From NCBI GenBank assembly GCA_035576205.1, contig DATLWR010000043.1, positions 1 through 35,413 on the forward strand: 35,413 nt of DNA. The letters run 5' to 3'. Positions 24,412 through 32,182 of this stretch are shown in pieces; positions within the stretch are counted from its first letter, which is position 1, and every line of letters begins with the position of its first letter. The position numbers and the translations under genes were made by a program. This DNA is from DATLWR01 sp035576205. Lineage in GTDB: Bacteria; Pseudomonadota; Zetaproteobacteria; Mariprofundales; Mariprofundaceae. A model generated the notes under the pieces. That model searched no databases. It saw nothing but the letters and a program-made list of their open reading frames with translations, and was not told the origin of the DNA.

Positions 24412-25020
24412 GTGATTGAGTTTATCCAACAGGGCGGCACGGTGATGTATATCCTGCTTGCCGCTTCGGTCCTGGCACTGACCATTATCTTCGAGCGCAG
24501 CTGGAGCCTGAGACGGTCGGTGGTGGTGCCGATCAAGGATGTGGAGGCGATTGCCGCAGCGGTGCGGTCGGGCGACGTCAACGGCGCCATGCAGGTCTGC
24601 CGGGACAACAACACCGCCATGAGCCGCATCATCTGGGTGGCGCTGGTCAATCGCGGCGTGGCGCGCGGCGTGCTGAAGGAAATCCTCGAGGAGGTCGGCC
24701 GTCAGGAGGTCGCACACCTGGAACGCTTTATCGGTGTGCTCGGTGTGATCGCGGCGATCGCGCCGCTGTTGGGCCTGCTGGGAACGGTGATCGGCATGAT
24801 CGAGGTGTTCCAGCAGATTTCGCTGGTCGGTGTCGGCAAGGCCGACGTGCTGGCCGGCGGCATCTCCAAGGCGCTGAACACCACGGCCGGCGGCCTGACC
24901 GTCGCCATTCCGACGCTGGTGGCCTACCGCTATTTCGAATCGCGGGTCAACCGCTTCGTGATCGAGATCGAGCAGCATGCGCTGCGCTTCGTCGAGCTGC
25001 TGAAGGGCGAGCGCGGATGA
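24412..25020 (+). CDS. exbB: ExbB/TolQ-family proton channel subunit
   Basis: 202-residue MotA/TolQ/ExbB protein, the channel scaffold that with ExbD uses the proton gradient to energise TonB or TolA. Three transmembrane helices (about 8-28, 107-130 and 150-172); the conserved signature covers LGVIAAIAPLLGLLGTVIGMIEVF and ALNTTAGGLTVAIPTL, with the polar threonines of the channel helix. GTG start with GGAGG seven bases upstream. Overlaps exbD by ATGA. It could serve the TonB-dependent receptor encoded at 8424-10514, but no tonB gene is present in the window. Confidence 0.94.
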   Translation: MIEFIQQGGTVMYILLAASVLALTIIFERSWSLRRSVVVPIKDVEAIAAAVRSGDVNGAMQVCRDNNTAMSRIIWVALVNRGVARGVLKEILEEVGRQEVAHLERFIGVLGVIAAIAPLLGLLGTVIGMIEVFQQISLVGVGKADVLAGGISKALNTTAGGLTVAIPTLVAYRYFESRVNRFVIEIEQHALRFVELLKGERG

Positions 25021-25433
25021 AGCTGCGCGAAAAGCGCCGTAACGATTACATGGTGGACATCACGCCGCTCGTCGACGTGGTCTTCCTGATGCTGATCTTT
25101 TTCATGGTTTCCACCAGTTTCGACGTGACGACCAGCCTGAAGCTGGAGCTGCCGTCCAGCCATGCGACAGCGCAGGAGAACGATATCAAGCAGGTGACGG
25201 TCAGCGTGGATGCCAAGGGGCAGCTGTTCGTACAGGACGAACCGGTGAGCGATGCCGACCTGCGCAAACGCATCCTGAATGTGACCAAGGGCGATCCGAA
25301 TATGCCGGTGATCCTGCGCGCCGATGCCGATGCCCGCCAGAAGCGGGTTGTGCTCATCCTCGATACGCTGCAGCAGCTCGGCATGGGCAAGATAGGCATC
25401 GCCACCATACCGCCCGGACAACAAGGAGAATAA
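25017..25433 (+). CDS. exbD: ExbD/TolR-family proton channel subunit
   Basis: 138 residues with a basic cytoplasmic start (MKLREKRRNDY), a single transmembrane helix (about 16-36) and a periplasmic domain. D20 in DITPLVDVVFLML is the essential proton-carrying aspartate of ExbD/TolR. The ATG overlaps the exbB stop (ATGA), so the two subunits are translationally coupled. The order comEC-exbB-exbD is familiar from other proteobacteria, where lpxK often comes next; here aspartokinase follows after 4 bp. Confidence 0.95.
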   Translation: MKLREKRRNDYMVDITPLVDVVFLMLIFFMVSTSFDVTTSLKLELPSSHATAQENDIKQVTVSVDAKGQLFVQDEPVSDADLRKRILNVTKGDPNMPVILRADADARQKRVVLILDTLQQLGMGKIGIATIPPGQQGE

Positions 25434-25437
25434 TTCA

Positions 25438-26661
25438 ATGCGCGTCGTTCAGAAATTTGGCGGCACGTCGGTAGGAAGCCTGGAACGAATCCGCAAGACT
25501 GCGGATATCGTTGCGGCGGAGCTGGAACGCGGTAACGAGGTGGCGGTCGTCGTCTCGGCCATGAGCGGTGAAACCAATCGCCTGATCGCGCTGGCGCATG
25601 AACTGAATCCCGATCCCGAGCGCCGTGAGCTGGATGCCATGGTGGCGACCGGTGAGCAGGTGAGTGCCGCTCTCTTGGCCATCGAGCTGAAAAGTCGTGG
25701 TATTGCCGCGTACTCCTGCAACGGTGCGCAGGCCGGATTCCGGACCGACTCCAGCCATGCGCGGGCCCGCATCCGCGATGTCGACGGTTCGCAGCTGATC
25801 GAACGGATGCAGCAGCGGGCCGTGCCCGTGGTGACGGGTTTCCAGGGGGTCGACGAGCGCGGCAATATCACCACTCTCGGCCGTGGCGGCTCCGATACCT
25901 CGGCCGTGGCGCTGGCGATCGCGCTGAAGGCCGATGTCTGCGATATCTATACCGACGTGGATGGCATCTATACGACCGATCCGCGCATCGTGCCGCAGGC
26001 ACGCAAGATGGATCATATCAGCTACGAGGAGATGCTCGAACTTGCGTCGCTGGGAGCGAAGGTGCTGCAGACGCGTAGTGTCGAACTGGCCATGCGCTAC
26101 AAGATGCCGATCCATTTGCGGTCAAGTTTCAATCTGGTGCCGGGCACCATTGTTTCAGAAGAGGATGTGAACATGGAAAGAGCTGCGATTTCTGGCGTGG
26201 CGTACAATCGTGATGAAGCGAAGATCACTGTCATGGGGATTCCCGATCATCCGGGCATAGCGGCCGGCATTTTCGGCCCGGTGGCCAATGCCGGAATCAA
26301 CGTCGATGTGATCGTGCAGAATGTCAGCGCCCAGGGCTTTACCGATATCACGTTTACGGTGCCGCGCGGCGACTACAAGGCGACGCTCGACCTGATGCAC
26401 AAGGCCTGCGCCAGCATGCAGGCCAAGGATGTAACGGGCGATAACACCGTGGCCAAGGTATCGGTGGTCGGGGTCGGCATGCGGTCGCACGCCGGTGTGG
26501 CCGGCAAGATGTTCGAGGTGCTGGCGGCCGAGAACATCAATATCCAGATGATTACCACCAGCGAAATCAAGATTACCGTAGTCATCGACGAGAAACAGGT
26601 TGATGCCGCCGTACGCGCGCTGCACGGCGCGTTCGGACTGGAAGGCGAACCGGCGGCGTAA
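25438..26661 (+). CDS. lysC: Aspartokinase with ACT regulatory domains
   Basis: Phosphorylates aspartate in the first step to lysine, threonine, methionine and diaminopimelate. 407 residues: kinase domain 1-about 240 with KFGGTSVGS and ITTLGRGGSDTSAVALA, then two ACT domains (about 260-400; IPDHPGIAAGIFGPVANAGINV and VGVGMRSHAGVAGKMFEVLA), the usual site of lysine/threonine feedback inhibition. Starts 4 bp after exbD with AAGGAG upstream. An in-frame ATG at codon 246 has its own ribosome binding site and may give a separate beta subunit (see that entry). The lysC-csrA order is shared with Pseudomonas-type genomes. Confidence 0.97.
   Translation: MRVVQKFGGTSVGSLERIRKTADIVAAELERGNEVAVVVSAMSGETNRLIALAHELNPDPERRELDAMVATGEQVSAALLAIELKSRGIAAYSCNGAQAGFRTDSSHARARIRDVDGSQLIERMQQRAVPVVTGFQGVDERGNITTLGRGGSDTSAVALAIALKADVCDIYTDVDGIYTTDPRIVPQARKMDHISYEEMLELASLGAKVLQTRSVELAMRYKMPIHLRSSFNLVPGTIVSEEDVNMERAAISGVAYNRDEAKITVMGIPDHPGIAAGIFGPVANAGINVDVIVQNVSAQGFTDITFTVPRGDYKATLDLMHKACASMQAKDVTGDNTVAKVSVVGVGMRSHAGVAGKMFEVLAAENINIQMITTSEIKITVVIDEKQVDAAVRALHGAFGLEGEPAA
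26156..26175 (+). promoter_or_regulatory. Internal ribosome binding site and start in lysC (beta subunit)
   Basis: AGAAGAGG followed at about eight bases by an in-frame ATG at 26173 (codon 246). The resulting product, MERAAISGVA..., would be 162 residues made of only the ACT domains and ends at 26661. The position and the first residues match the beta-subunit start known for alpha2-beta2 aspartokinases of Corynebacterium and Bacillus. Confidence 0.55.
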
Positions 26662-26675
26662 TCGTTTTCCGAAAC

Positions 26676-26704
26676 TTGCGCTTTTCCTGAACTCCGTCTA
26701 TCTA
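26676..26704 (+). promoter_or_regulatory. Weak candidate csrA promoter
   Basis: TTGCGC (26676-26681) and TATCTA (26699-26704) with 17 bp spacing in the 63 bp lysC-csrA gap; three matches in each box. csrA may instead be read from upstream. Confidence 0.25.
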
Positions 26705-26724
26705 GTGAATTCGGAGGTGACAGG

Positions 26725-26913
26725 ATGCTTGTACTGACACGACGGAAGGGTGAATCCATTGCGATCGGGGACGATATCCAGATCCAGGTGTTGAGCGTCA
26801 AGGGCGGCCAGGTCCGTATCGGCGTCAATGCCCCCCGTGAGGTTGCGGTTAACCGCGAAGAACGCATCATCGATTTGATGGCCAACCCGAAGGACTCCAT
26901 CCAGAAAAACTGA
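26725..26913 (+). CDS. csrA: Carbon storage regulator CsrA/RsmA
   Basis: 62-residue homodimeric RNA-binding protein that controls translation by covering ribosome binding sites with GGA motifs. Conserved beta-1 strand MLVLTRRKGE, the VRIGVNAPREVAVNREE block and R44, needed for RNA contact, are visible. Its own ribosome binding region contains two GGA motifs (TCGGAGG and CAGGATG) within 20 bases of the start, suggesting self-repression as in other bacteria. It follows lysC by 63 bp and ends at a hairpin terminator. Confidence 0.98.
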   Translation: MLVLTRRKGESIAIGDDIQIQVLSVKGGQVRIGVNAPREVAVNREERIIDLMANPKDSIQKN

Positions 26914-26917
26914 TCGT

Positions 26918-26948
26918 CGGCCCTGTTTGTCAGGGCCGTCACGCTTTA
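26918..26948 (+). terminator. Hairpin terminator after csrA
   Basis: Perfect 8 bp stem CGGCCCTG (26918-26925) with CAGGGCCG (26931-26938), loop TTTGT, five bases after the csrA stop; the downstream T-tract is poor (TCACGCTTTA), so efficiency may be moderate. Confidence 0.65.
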
Positions 26949-26961
26949 TCTCCCTCCTTGC

Positions 26962-26986
26962 AATGATAATGATAATGGTTATCATT
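26962..26986 (+). promoter_or_regulatory. Fur box upstream of fur-ftr1
   Basis: The core AATGATAATGGTTATCATT (26968-26986) is a perfect 8 bp inverted repeat around TGG and is preceded by another AATGATAAT half-site (26962-26970), giving three Fur-type hexamers. It matches the classical 19 bp Fur box closely and ends 7 bp before the fur start. GATAAT within it could be the -10 element, so bound Fur would block transcription. Confidence 0.9.
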
Positions 26987-26993
26987 CTCCGCC

Positions 26994-27383
26994 ATGGTCA
27001 AACTGACTGCACAGCGCCAGGCCATTCTCGACCTCATCAACCGCTCCAACAGGCATTGGGACGCGGAGGAGGTGGCTCGTAGCCTGGCGGATGCCGGGCA
27101 ATCGATCGGTATCGCCACGGTTTATCGGGGATTGGCGGCACTGGAAAACGAGGGGCTGATCAGCTCCATCCAGTTGACCGACAAAAAGCGTTACGAACGC
27201 GCCGACAAGGCGCATCACGATCATCTCATCTGCACGATTTGCGGGCGTATTGAAGAATTTTCGCACGCGACCATCGAGGCCCTGCAACTGGCGGCAGCAC
27301 GCGACAAGGGCTTTGAGATCACGGGCCATCAACTGGTTATATTCGGCCTCTGTCCTGATTGCCGGAAGGAGAAAAACGCATGA
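26994..27383 (+). CDS. fur: Fur-family metal-dependent repressor
   Basis: 129-residue winged-helix repressor. N-terminal DNA-binding domain with the recognition helix region IGIATVYRGLAALE, then the dimerisation domain with ADKAHHDHLIC metal ligands and two CxxC pairs (C80/C83 and C120/C123) forming the structural Cys4 zinc site. The Fur box directly upstream and the iron permease directly downstream point to iron as the cofactor and to autoregulation; PerR or Zur cannot be fully excluded from sequence. The stop overlaps the ftr1 start (ATGA), so repressor and transporter are made together. The ribosome binding site for fur itself is weak, as the Fur box fills the leader. Confidence 0.92.
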   Translation: MVKLTAQRQAILDLINRSNRHWDAEEVARSLADAGQSIGIATVYRGLAALENEGLISSIQLTDKKRYERADKAHHDHLICTICGRIEEFSHATIEALQLAAARDKGFEITGHQLVIFGLCPDCRKEKNA

Positions 27384-28207
27384 TTTCTTCCCTAGTGATC
27401 GTTTTTCGGGAAATGCTCGAGATGTCGCTGGTGATCGGCATCCTGCTGGCGGCAACCCGCGGTCTATCAGGTTCCCGTCGATGGATCTGGCTGGGGATGG
27501 CCGGCGGCGTGCTTGGGGCGGTGTTCGTAGCGATATTCATGGGCGAACTCGAAAGCTCGGTACAGGGGAACGGCGAGTTTCTGTTCAATGCGTTTGTGCT
27601 GTTGCTCGCTTCGGTCCTGATTGCCTGGACAGTCTTCTGGATGACTCAGCACGGCCGCGAACTCAGCGCCCACATGCGGCAGGTCGGCGAGGCAGTCAAG
27701 GTTGGCAGGCTGCCTTACAAGTCACTTGCGGTGGTTTCGCTGGCAGCAGTCATGCGGGAAGGTTCCGAGGCGGCATTTTTTCTGTTCGGCGCCTCGCAGG
27801 CGGTCAAGGACGAAGGCTGGACCTTGCTTGTCGGCGGTATCCTGGGAGCCGTGGCGGCACTCCTTATCGGCGCCCTGCTTTACTATGGCCTGGTTCGGAT
27901 CCCGGTGCGCCGGCTGCTTGGTGTGGCGGGCTGGTTGCTGATGCTGTTGGCAGCGGGTATGGCGTCGCAGGCCGCCTGGAACCTGGTTGCCATCGATTGG
28001 CTGCCTCCACTGGTTGATACGCTATGGAACAGCTCGGGCTGGCTGCCGCAGGACAGTTTCATCGGTGAAATGCTGCATGTGCTGGTCGGTTACGATGAGG
28101 CGCCCAGCGGTATGCAATTCGCGGTCTTCGCCGTTGCACTGCTTGTGATGGGAAGTATCTACTATCGCTTGCAGACGCGGCGGGAAACGACGTCGCCGGA
28201 AAGCTGA
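27380..28207 (+). CDS. FTR1-family high-affinity iron permease
   Basis: 275-residue inner-membrane protein with about seven transmembrane helices. Both iron-binding REXXE motifs of the family are present: R10-E14 (REMLE) in helix 1 and R126-E130 (REGSE) in helix 4. Such permeases (EfeU, Ftr1) import iron, often oxidised in passage; no EfeO/EfeB or ferroxidase partner is next to it. Start ATG with AAGGAG eight bases upstream, overlapping the fur stop. Expression should be repressed by Fur with iron. Convergent with the J-like/HTH gene across 2 bp. Confidence 0.95.
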   Translation: MISSLVIVFREMLEMSLVIGILLAATRGLSGSRRWIWLGMAGGVLGAVFVAIFMGELESSVQGNGEFLFNAFVLLLASVLIAWTVFWMTQHGRELSAHMRQVGEAVKVGRLPYKSLAVVSLAAVMREGSEAAFFLFGASQAVKDEGWTLLVGGILGAVAALLIGALLYYGLVRIPVRRLLGVAGWLLMLLAAGMASQAAWNLVAIDWLPPLVDTLWNSSGWLPQDSFIGEMLHVLVGYDEAPSGMQFAVFAVALLVMGSIYYRLQTRRETTSPES

Positions 28208-28209
28208 GT

Positions 28210-28800
28210 TCAGTCGCTGTTGTCCGGAGATTCTTCCGCTTCAGGCGACTTCATGAGCGGGGGGTAACCCTTGACGACCCGCTCGGGTTCGAGTCCCAGT
28301 TCGCGAGCATACTGGCGCAGATAACCCTTGAGATAAACGGTTTCGGGGAATCGGCTTTCATCTTCGCTTTCGATGGCCTTGAGATACTGCGCGGATATGC
28401 GCGTGCGTTCGGCGATGGCCTGGATGGAAATGCCTTGTTGCTCGCGTAGCTCGTTCAGGAAAGAGCCCGGGAAACGTATGGCGGATGCAATGCGTTGTTG
28501 CAGGTCGGAGCTGTTCCGCTGCGGGCGCGGCTGCAGCCCTTCTGCCGCCTTGCCACCAAGGCTGGCAAGGTTCCTGCGCAGGGTATCGTACTCCCGGCGT
28601 TTCTCGCTGTCGGCAAGGGTATGGTAAGCCTCCTCGATCTGTTCCCGTATCTCCTCCATGTCGTCATCGGAAAAGAGGGAATAGGTAGCCATGGAGTCTT
28701 CCTGGAACGCCAGCTTGGCCCGACGGTAGGCGTGAATGATGTCCATCGCCGAGGCGGTCGGGCTGACTTCCAGCAAATCGTAGTAATCCCGCTTCTTCAT
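28210..28800 (-). CDS. Degenerate J-domain/HTH_25 fusion protein
   Basis: 196-residue soluble protein. Residues 1-75 resemble a DnaJ J domain (YYDLLEVSPTAS, then HAYRRAKLAF and EIREQIEEAYHTLADSEKRREYD), but the HPD tripeptide needed to stimulate DnaK is absent from the loop between helices 2 and 3. Residues about 112-178 form a RodZ-type HTH_25 (LREQQGISIQAIAERTRIS, YLKGYLRQYARELGL). It lacks the transmembrane segment of RodZ. The ATG overlaps the stop of the ATPase gene upstream (ATGA), so the two are likely functional partners; the HTH may bind protein or DNA. I know of no assigned function. Confidence 0.85.
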   Translation of the reverse strand: MKKRDYYDLLEVSPTASAMDIIHAYRRAKLAFQEDSMATYSLFSDDDMEEIREQIEEAYHTLADSEKRREYDTLRRNLASLGGKAAEGLQPRPQRNSSDLQQRIASAIRFPGSFLNELREQQGISIQAIAERTRISAQYLKAIESEDESRFPETVYLKGYLRQYARELGLEPERVVKGYPPLMKSPEAEESPDNSD

Positions 28801-29762
28801 GCTGGCGTCCGTGGCCGCGAACTGCGTTCCAGCAGTTGTGCTGCGATATGGTCGAGGTGAATGGCGACGCGGGATTGCGGATAGGCATTCATGAACGGCT
28901 TGCGCTGGCGTAAGGCCATGGCGACCTGGCGGTCATGATTCAGGTAACCCAAGTAGCCGATGTCGACCCCGAAATATTTCCGGCAGGCCAGTTCCATGGC
29001 CTGTCCGAGTTCGGCATCGCCCGGCTCCATGGCCTCATTGATGATCAGGTGAAGGTTCTGTGTGGCAAGCTCCTGCCGCAACAATGCCCCATGCTGGGGA
29101 TGCAGGTGATCCATGGCGCCCAGAAAAGCCGACAGGGTGGTAATCTTTCGGCCGCCCACATGCCGGCCGGTCAGTACATCGTTCATCAGTTTGCGGGTCA
29201 GTGTGGGAGCGGTCCTGAGCCGGCGGGCGAAAAGTTCGCGCAAAAAGCGGTAGGTGTTTTCGATCGACGTCGGTTCCGGCGTCACTGCCAATATCCCGTG
29301 TTCGGCCTGTGCAAAAAAGTCGAGGGTGTTGAAACTTGTGCCGGCCCCGAGATCGAGAAGGACGATGTCGGCTGCGATCTGTTTCAGGTTGCGCAGGATT
29401 TTGAGCTTTTCGAAATGCTTGATATTGGCGATGTGCAGGCTATCGGCGGCGCCGCTGATGAGCCCGACATTTTCGGTCGGGGTGGCAACGACCAGCTCGT
29501 TGATGTCGTTGAGCTTACCGGAAATGAAATCGGACAGGGTTGTGGCGGGGGTGGGAACGCCCAGACAGGTGTGCAGGTTAGCGCCGCCCAGATCGAGATC
29601 GATCATCACCACACGCTTGCCATGCTTGGCCAGTGCAAGGCCGAGGCTGGAGGAGATAAAGCTCTTGCCGACACCTCCCTTGCCGCTGGCTACAGCCCAG
29701 ATTGCCGGACGCTTTTCGGCCGGAAATGCTTTCGGTGCGGCATGCAGCTGGATCACTGTCAT
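28797..29762 (-). CDS. FlhG/MinD-like ParA-family ATPase
   Basis: 321-residue deviant-Walker ATPase: GKGGVGKS at 27-34 (signature lysine K28), IDLDLGGANLHTCLG (A' motif), LLDLGAGTSFNTLD (Walker B). Closest in pattern to FlhG/YlxH-type MinD proteins that set flagellar or polar number. No FlhF or flagellar genes are adjacent, and a C-terminal amphipathic membrane-targeting helix is not obvious (the tail is short and basic, LLERSSRPRTPA). Coupled by ATGA to the J-like/HTH gene. A TTGACA promoter lies upstream. Role inferred as positioning or partitioning of a cell component; not provable here. Confidence 0.9.
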   Translation of the reverse strand: MTVIQLHAAPKAFPAEKRPAIWAVASGKGGVGKSFISSSLGLALAKHGKRVVMIDLDLGGANLHTCLGVPTPATTLSDFISGKLNDINELVVATPTENVGLISGAADSLHIANIKHFEKLKILRNLKQIAADIVLLDLGAGTSFNTLDFFAQAEHGILAVTPEPTSIENTYRFLRELFARRLRTAPTLTRKLMNDVLTGRHVGGRKITTLSAFLGAMDHLHPQHGALLRQELATQNLHLIINEAMEPGDAELGQAMELACRKYFGVDIGYLGYLNHDRQVAMALRQRKPFMNAYPQSRVAIHLDHIAAQLLERSSRPRTPA

Positions 29763-29848
29763 GACGATGACCTGTCTGTTTTCATTGCGCGTACTGCGCT
29801 TGGGTGCATTGCAAACCTCTCATCCCGGGAGAAATCATCATCAATGTC

Positions 29849-29877
29849 ATCGTTGACGCCGTTGGCAAGGTTGTCAA
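29849..29877 (-). promoter_or_regulatory. Candidate promoter of the FlhG-like operon
   Basis: On the minus strand a perfect TTGACA (29877-29872), a 17 bp spacer and AACGAT (29854-29849, three of six). It lies about 90 bp before the ATPase start in the 257 bp divergent region 29763-30019. Confidence 0.4.
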
Positions 29878-29928
29878 GTGATCCAGGTCTCATTAACCCT
29901 TATATTTCGACATATTGTGCGTCTATAT

Positions 29929-29937
29929 TGCTATACT
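29929..29937 (+). promoter_or_regulatory. Extended -10 promoter of the SulP gene
   Basis: TGCTATACT fits the extended -10 consensus (TGnTATAAT), and lies in an AT-rich island (about 29890-29945) within GC-rich DNA. No matching -35 box is evident. Predicted start near 29944 gives a leader of about 76 bases before the SulP start. Confidence 0.45.
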
Positions 29938-30019
29938 TCTTGATGATATGGGGCTATCTTTGCATTGCCGGCTTGGGGCTGGCCATGATTCGCAGTTCGA
30001 TGAATGACGAGGAGAAAGC

Positions 30020-32161
30020 GTGACTGTTAAAAGCTTTCGTCCGGGGGACTTGTGGGGAGGTCTTTCCGCCTCGGCACTGGTGTTGCCGCAGGCGATGGCT
30101 TTCGGCATCGCATTGTGGGCACCCTATACCAGCGATCCGGCTGCTGCGGCCCTGTCCGGTCTGATCGCCGCCTCCTGCCTCTGCATCGCCTCGGGATTCG
30201 CCTTTGGCACCCAAGGGCTGGTCAGTGCGCCGACCGGACCGACGCTGGTGTTGCTTGCCGGTGCCATCGCAGCGCTCAATGCGGCCGGACTCTCCGGCGA
30301 AGCGCTGGTGACGGCAACGTTACTGACGGTGGCGCTGGGCGGTCTGCTGCAAGCATTGATCGGCGCCTTCAAGCTCGGTCACCTCATCAAGTACATGCCC
30401 TATCCGGTGGTCTCCGGTTTCATGACCGGCACGGCGATCCTGATGATCATGTCGCAGGGCCGGAACCTTACGGGCAACGGCGAGGGCGGATGGCTGCATG
30501 GCGGCTGGATTCCGGCCGCCACCGCTGCCGTAACCATTGCCGCGATGATCTGGTTGCCGCGTTACATCAAGCGACTGCCCGGCACGGCACTGGGCCTGAT
30601 CGCCGGTACCGTCGCCTTTCACCTTTTCGGACTCTTCCTGCCGGGCGGCATCCCGCAGAGCTGGATCGTCGGCAATTTGCCGCCGATCACCGATATCCGG
30701 GTCGGCATCGATCTGTCGCTGTTGCCACAATTGCCGTGGCCCCTGATCTTCGTTTCCGCTCTGGCGCTGGCTGTGCTGGCATCGCTGGATACGCTGCTGA
30801 CCAGTGTGGTGGCGGACGTCTCCACCGGTGCCCGCCACCACTCGCGTCGCGAACTGATGGGGCAGGGAATCGGGCATATGCTGTCGTCCATGCTGGGCGG
30901 CATGGCCGGTGCCGGCACGACCGGTGCCACGTTGGTGGCGGTCAACAGCGGCGGTCGCTACTGGGCCGGAGTCGTTACCGGCGTCACCTTCCTGCTGCTG
31001 ATCCTGTTCATGGGGCCTGTCGCCGCTGTTCTGCCGATCAGCGTCTTTGCCGGCATCATCCTGCATGTCGCCGTGTTCAGCATGCTCGACAAGGACATCG
31101 TGCTGTGGATGCGTACCCCGAGGGCAAGGCTGGATGGGCTGATTGCGCTGATCGTTATCGCCGTCACCATCCTGTACGATCTGATGGTTGCCGTCGGCCT
31201 CGGTGTGGCGCTGGCGGTCATCGAGTTCATCCGCTCGCAGGTGCAGACGGCGGTGGTCAACCGGCGCCGGACGATCGGCGAGCATACCTCCCTGCGCCGT
31301 CGCCCGAACCCGGAGTTCGAACTGCTGAGCCAGCATGCGGAACTGGTCGTCACCTACGAACTGAAGGGTATCCTGTTCTTCGGCACCACCGACCATCTGC
31401 TCGAAACGATGTCGGAAGATCTGAAGCGGGCACGCTACATCGTGCTCGACATGCAGCGGGTTTCACAGGTGGATCTGACGGCGATCCGGCTGATCGAGCA
31501 CATGTCAGGCATACTGCGGTCGCGCGGTGGCGAACTGATCCTGGCCAACGTGCCGGCCAGCATGGGACTGGTCAAGCAGAAGGGGCACCGGCACGAGCGT
31601 GTCGTCCCCTATCATGACAACCAGCGGCTACGGACCTTTTCGGACGGCGACCGGGCGCTCGAATATGCCGAGGACTGCCTGTTGCGTGATCTCGGCCAGC
31701 CGGGCGCGATGGCAGGCTACACGGTGGGGCTTGGCGAATCGGGGTTGCTGGCCGGTTTCGATGTCGAGGCGCGCACCAAACTGGAGGGCTATTTCGACAG
31801 GGTTGATGTGGCGGCCGGCGATTATCTCTTCCATTCAGGGGATGAGGGAAGCGAACTGTTCGTGATCCTGCGCGGCCAAGTCGAGGTGCTATTGCCTTAC
31901 CAGGAGGGAGAGACGATGCGGCTGGCCAAGTTCGGCCCCGGCATGTGCGTCGGCGAGGTGAGATTCCTGGAGCCCGGGCCGCGTACGGCGGATGCACGCG
32001 CCACCGAGGATTGCGAGCTTGGCGTGCTGCGGCATGAGGTATTCCGCCAGCTCTGTCGCGATCATGCGGAGCTCGGCCTGCAACTGCTGCTCGGGCTGGC
32101 GCACGAGCTCAGCCACAATCTGCGCCGGGCCGACAAGAAACTCCGGCAACTGGCGTCGTAG
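30020..32161 (+). CDS. SulP anion transporter with STAS and cyclic-nucleotide-binding domains
   Basis: 713-residue inner-membrane transporter. Residues about 10-400 are the SulP membrane domain (ASALVLPQAMAFGIAL, YMPYPVVSGFMTG, DTLLTSVVADVSTG); a STAS domain spans about 430-530 (GILFFGTTDHL, YIVLDMQRVSQVDLTAI); a cyclic-nucleotide-monophosphate-binding domain spans about 590-700 (GDEGSELFVILRGQVEV, VGEVRFLEPGPRTADARA, keeping the Glu and Arg typical of the phosphate cassette). SulP members carry sulfate, bicarbonate or other anions. The beta-carbonic anhydrase encoded convergently 21 bp away suggests bicarbonate. GTG start with GAGGAG upstream. The fused sensor suggests that activity is gated by a nucleotide. 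Confidence 0.93.
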   Translation: MTVKSFRPGDLWGGLSASALVLPQAMAFGIALWAPYTSDPAAAALSGLIAASCLCIASGFAFGTQGLVSAPTGPTLVLLAGAIAALNAAGLSGEALVTATLLTVALGGLLQALIGAFKLGHLIKYMPYPVVSGFMTGTAILMIMSQGRNLTGNGEGGWLHGGWIPAATAAVTIAAMIWLPRYIKRLPGTALGLIAGTVAFHLFGLFLPGGIPQSWIVGNLPPITDIRVGIDLSLLPQLPWPLIFVSALALAVLASLDTLLTSVVADVSTGARHHSRRELMGQGIGHMLSSMLGGMAGAGTTGATLVAVNSGGRYWAGVVTGVTFLLLILFMGPVAAVLPISVFAGIILHVAVFSMLDKDIVLWMRTPRARLDGLIALIVIAVTILYDLMVAVGLGVALAVIEFIRSQVQTAVVNRRRTIGEHTSLRRRPNPEFELLSQHAELVVTYELKGILFFGTTDHLLETMSEDLKRARYIVLDMQRVSQVDLTAIRLIEHMSGILRSRGGELILANVPASMGLVKQKGHRHERVVPYHDNQRLRTFSDGDRALEYAEDCLLRDLGQPGAMAGYTVGLGESGLLAGFDVEARTKLEGYFDRVDVAAGDYLFHSGDEGSELFVILRGQVEVLLPYQEGETMRLAKFGPGMCVGEVRFLEPGPRTADARATEDCELGVLRHEVFRQLCRDHAELGLQLLLGLAHELSHNLRRADKKLRQLAS

Positions 32162-32182
32162 CCACGGGCTACGGGCGAGCAG

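Noticed and set aside
28280..28300. GGTTCGAGTCCC resembling a tRNA T-arm
   Set aside because: It lies inside the HTH-coding sequence and no anticodon or acceptor stem surrounds it.
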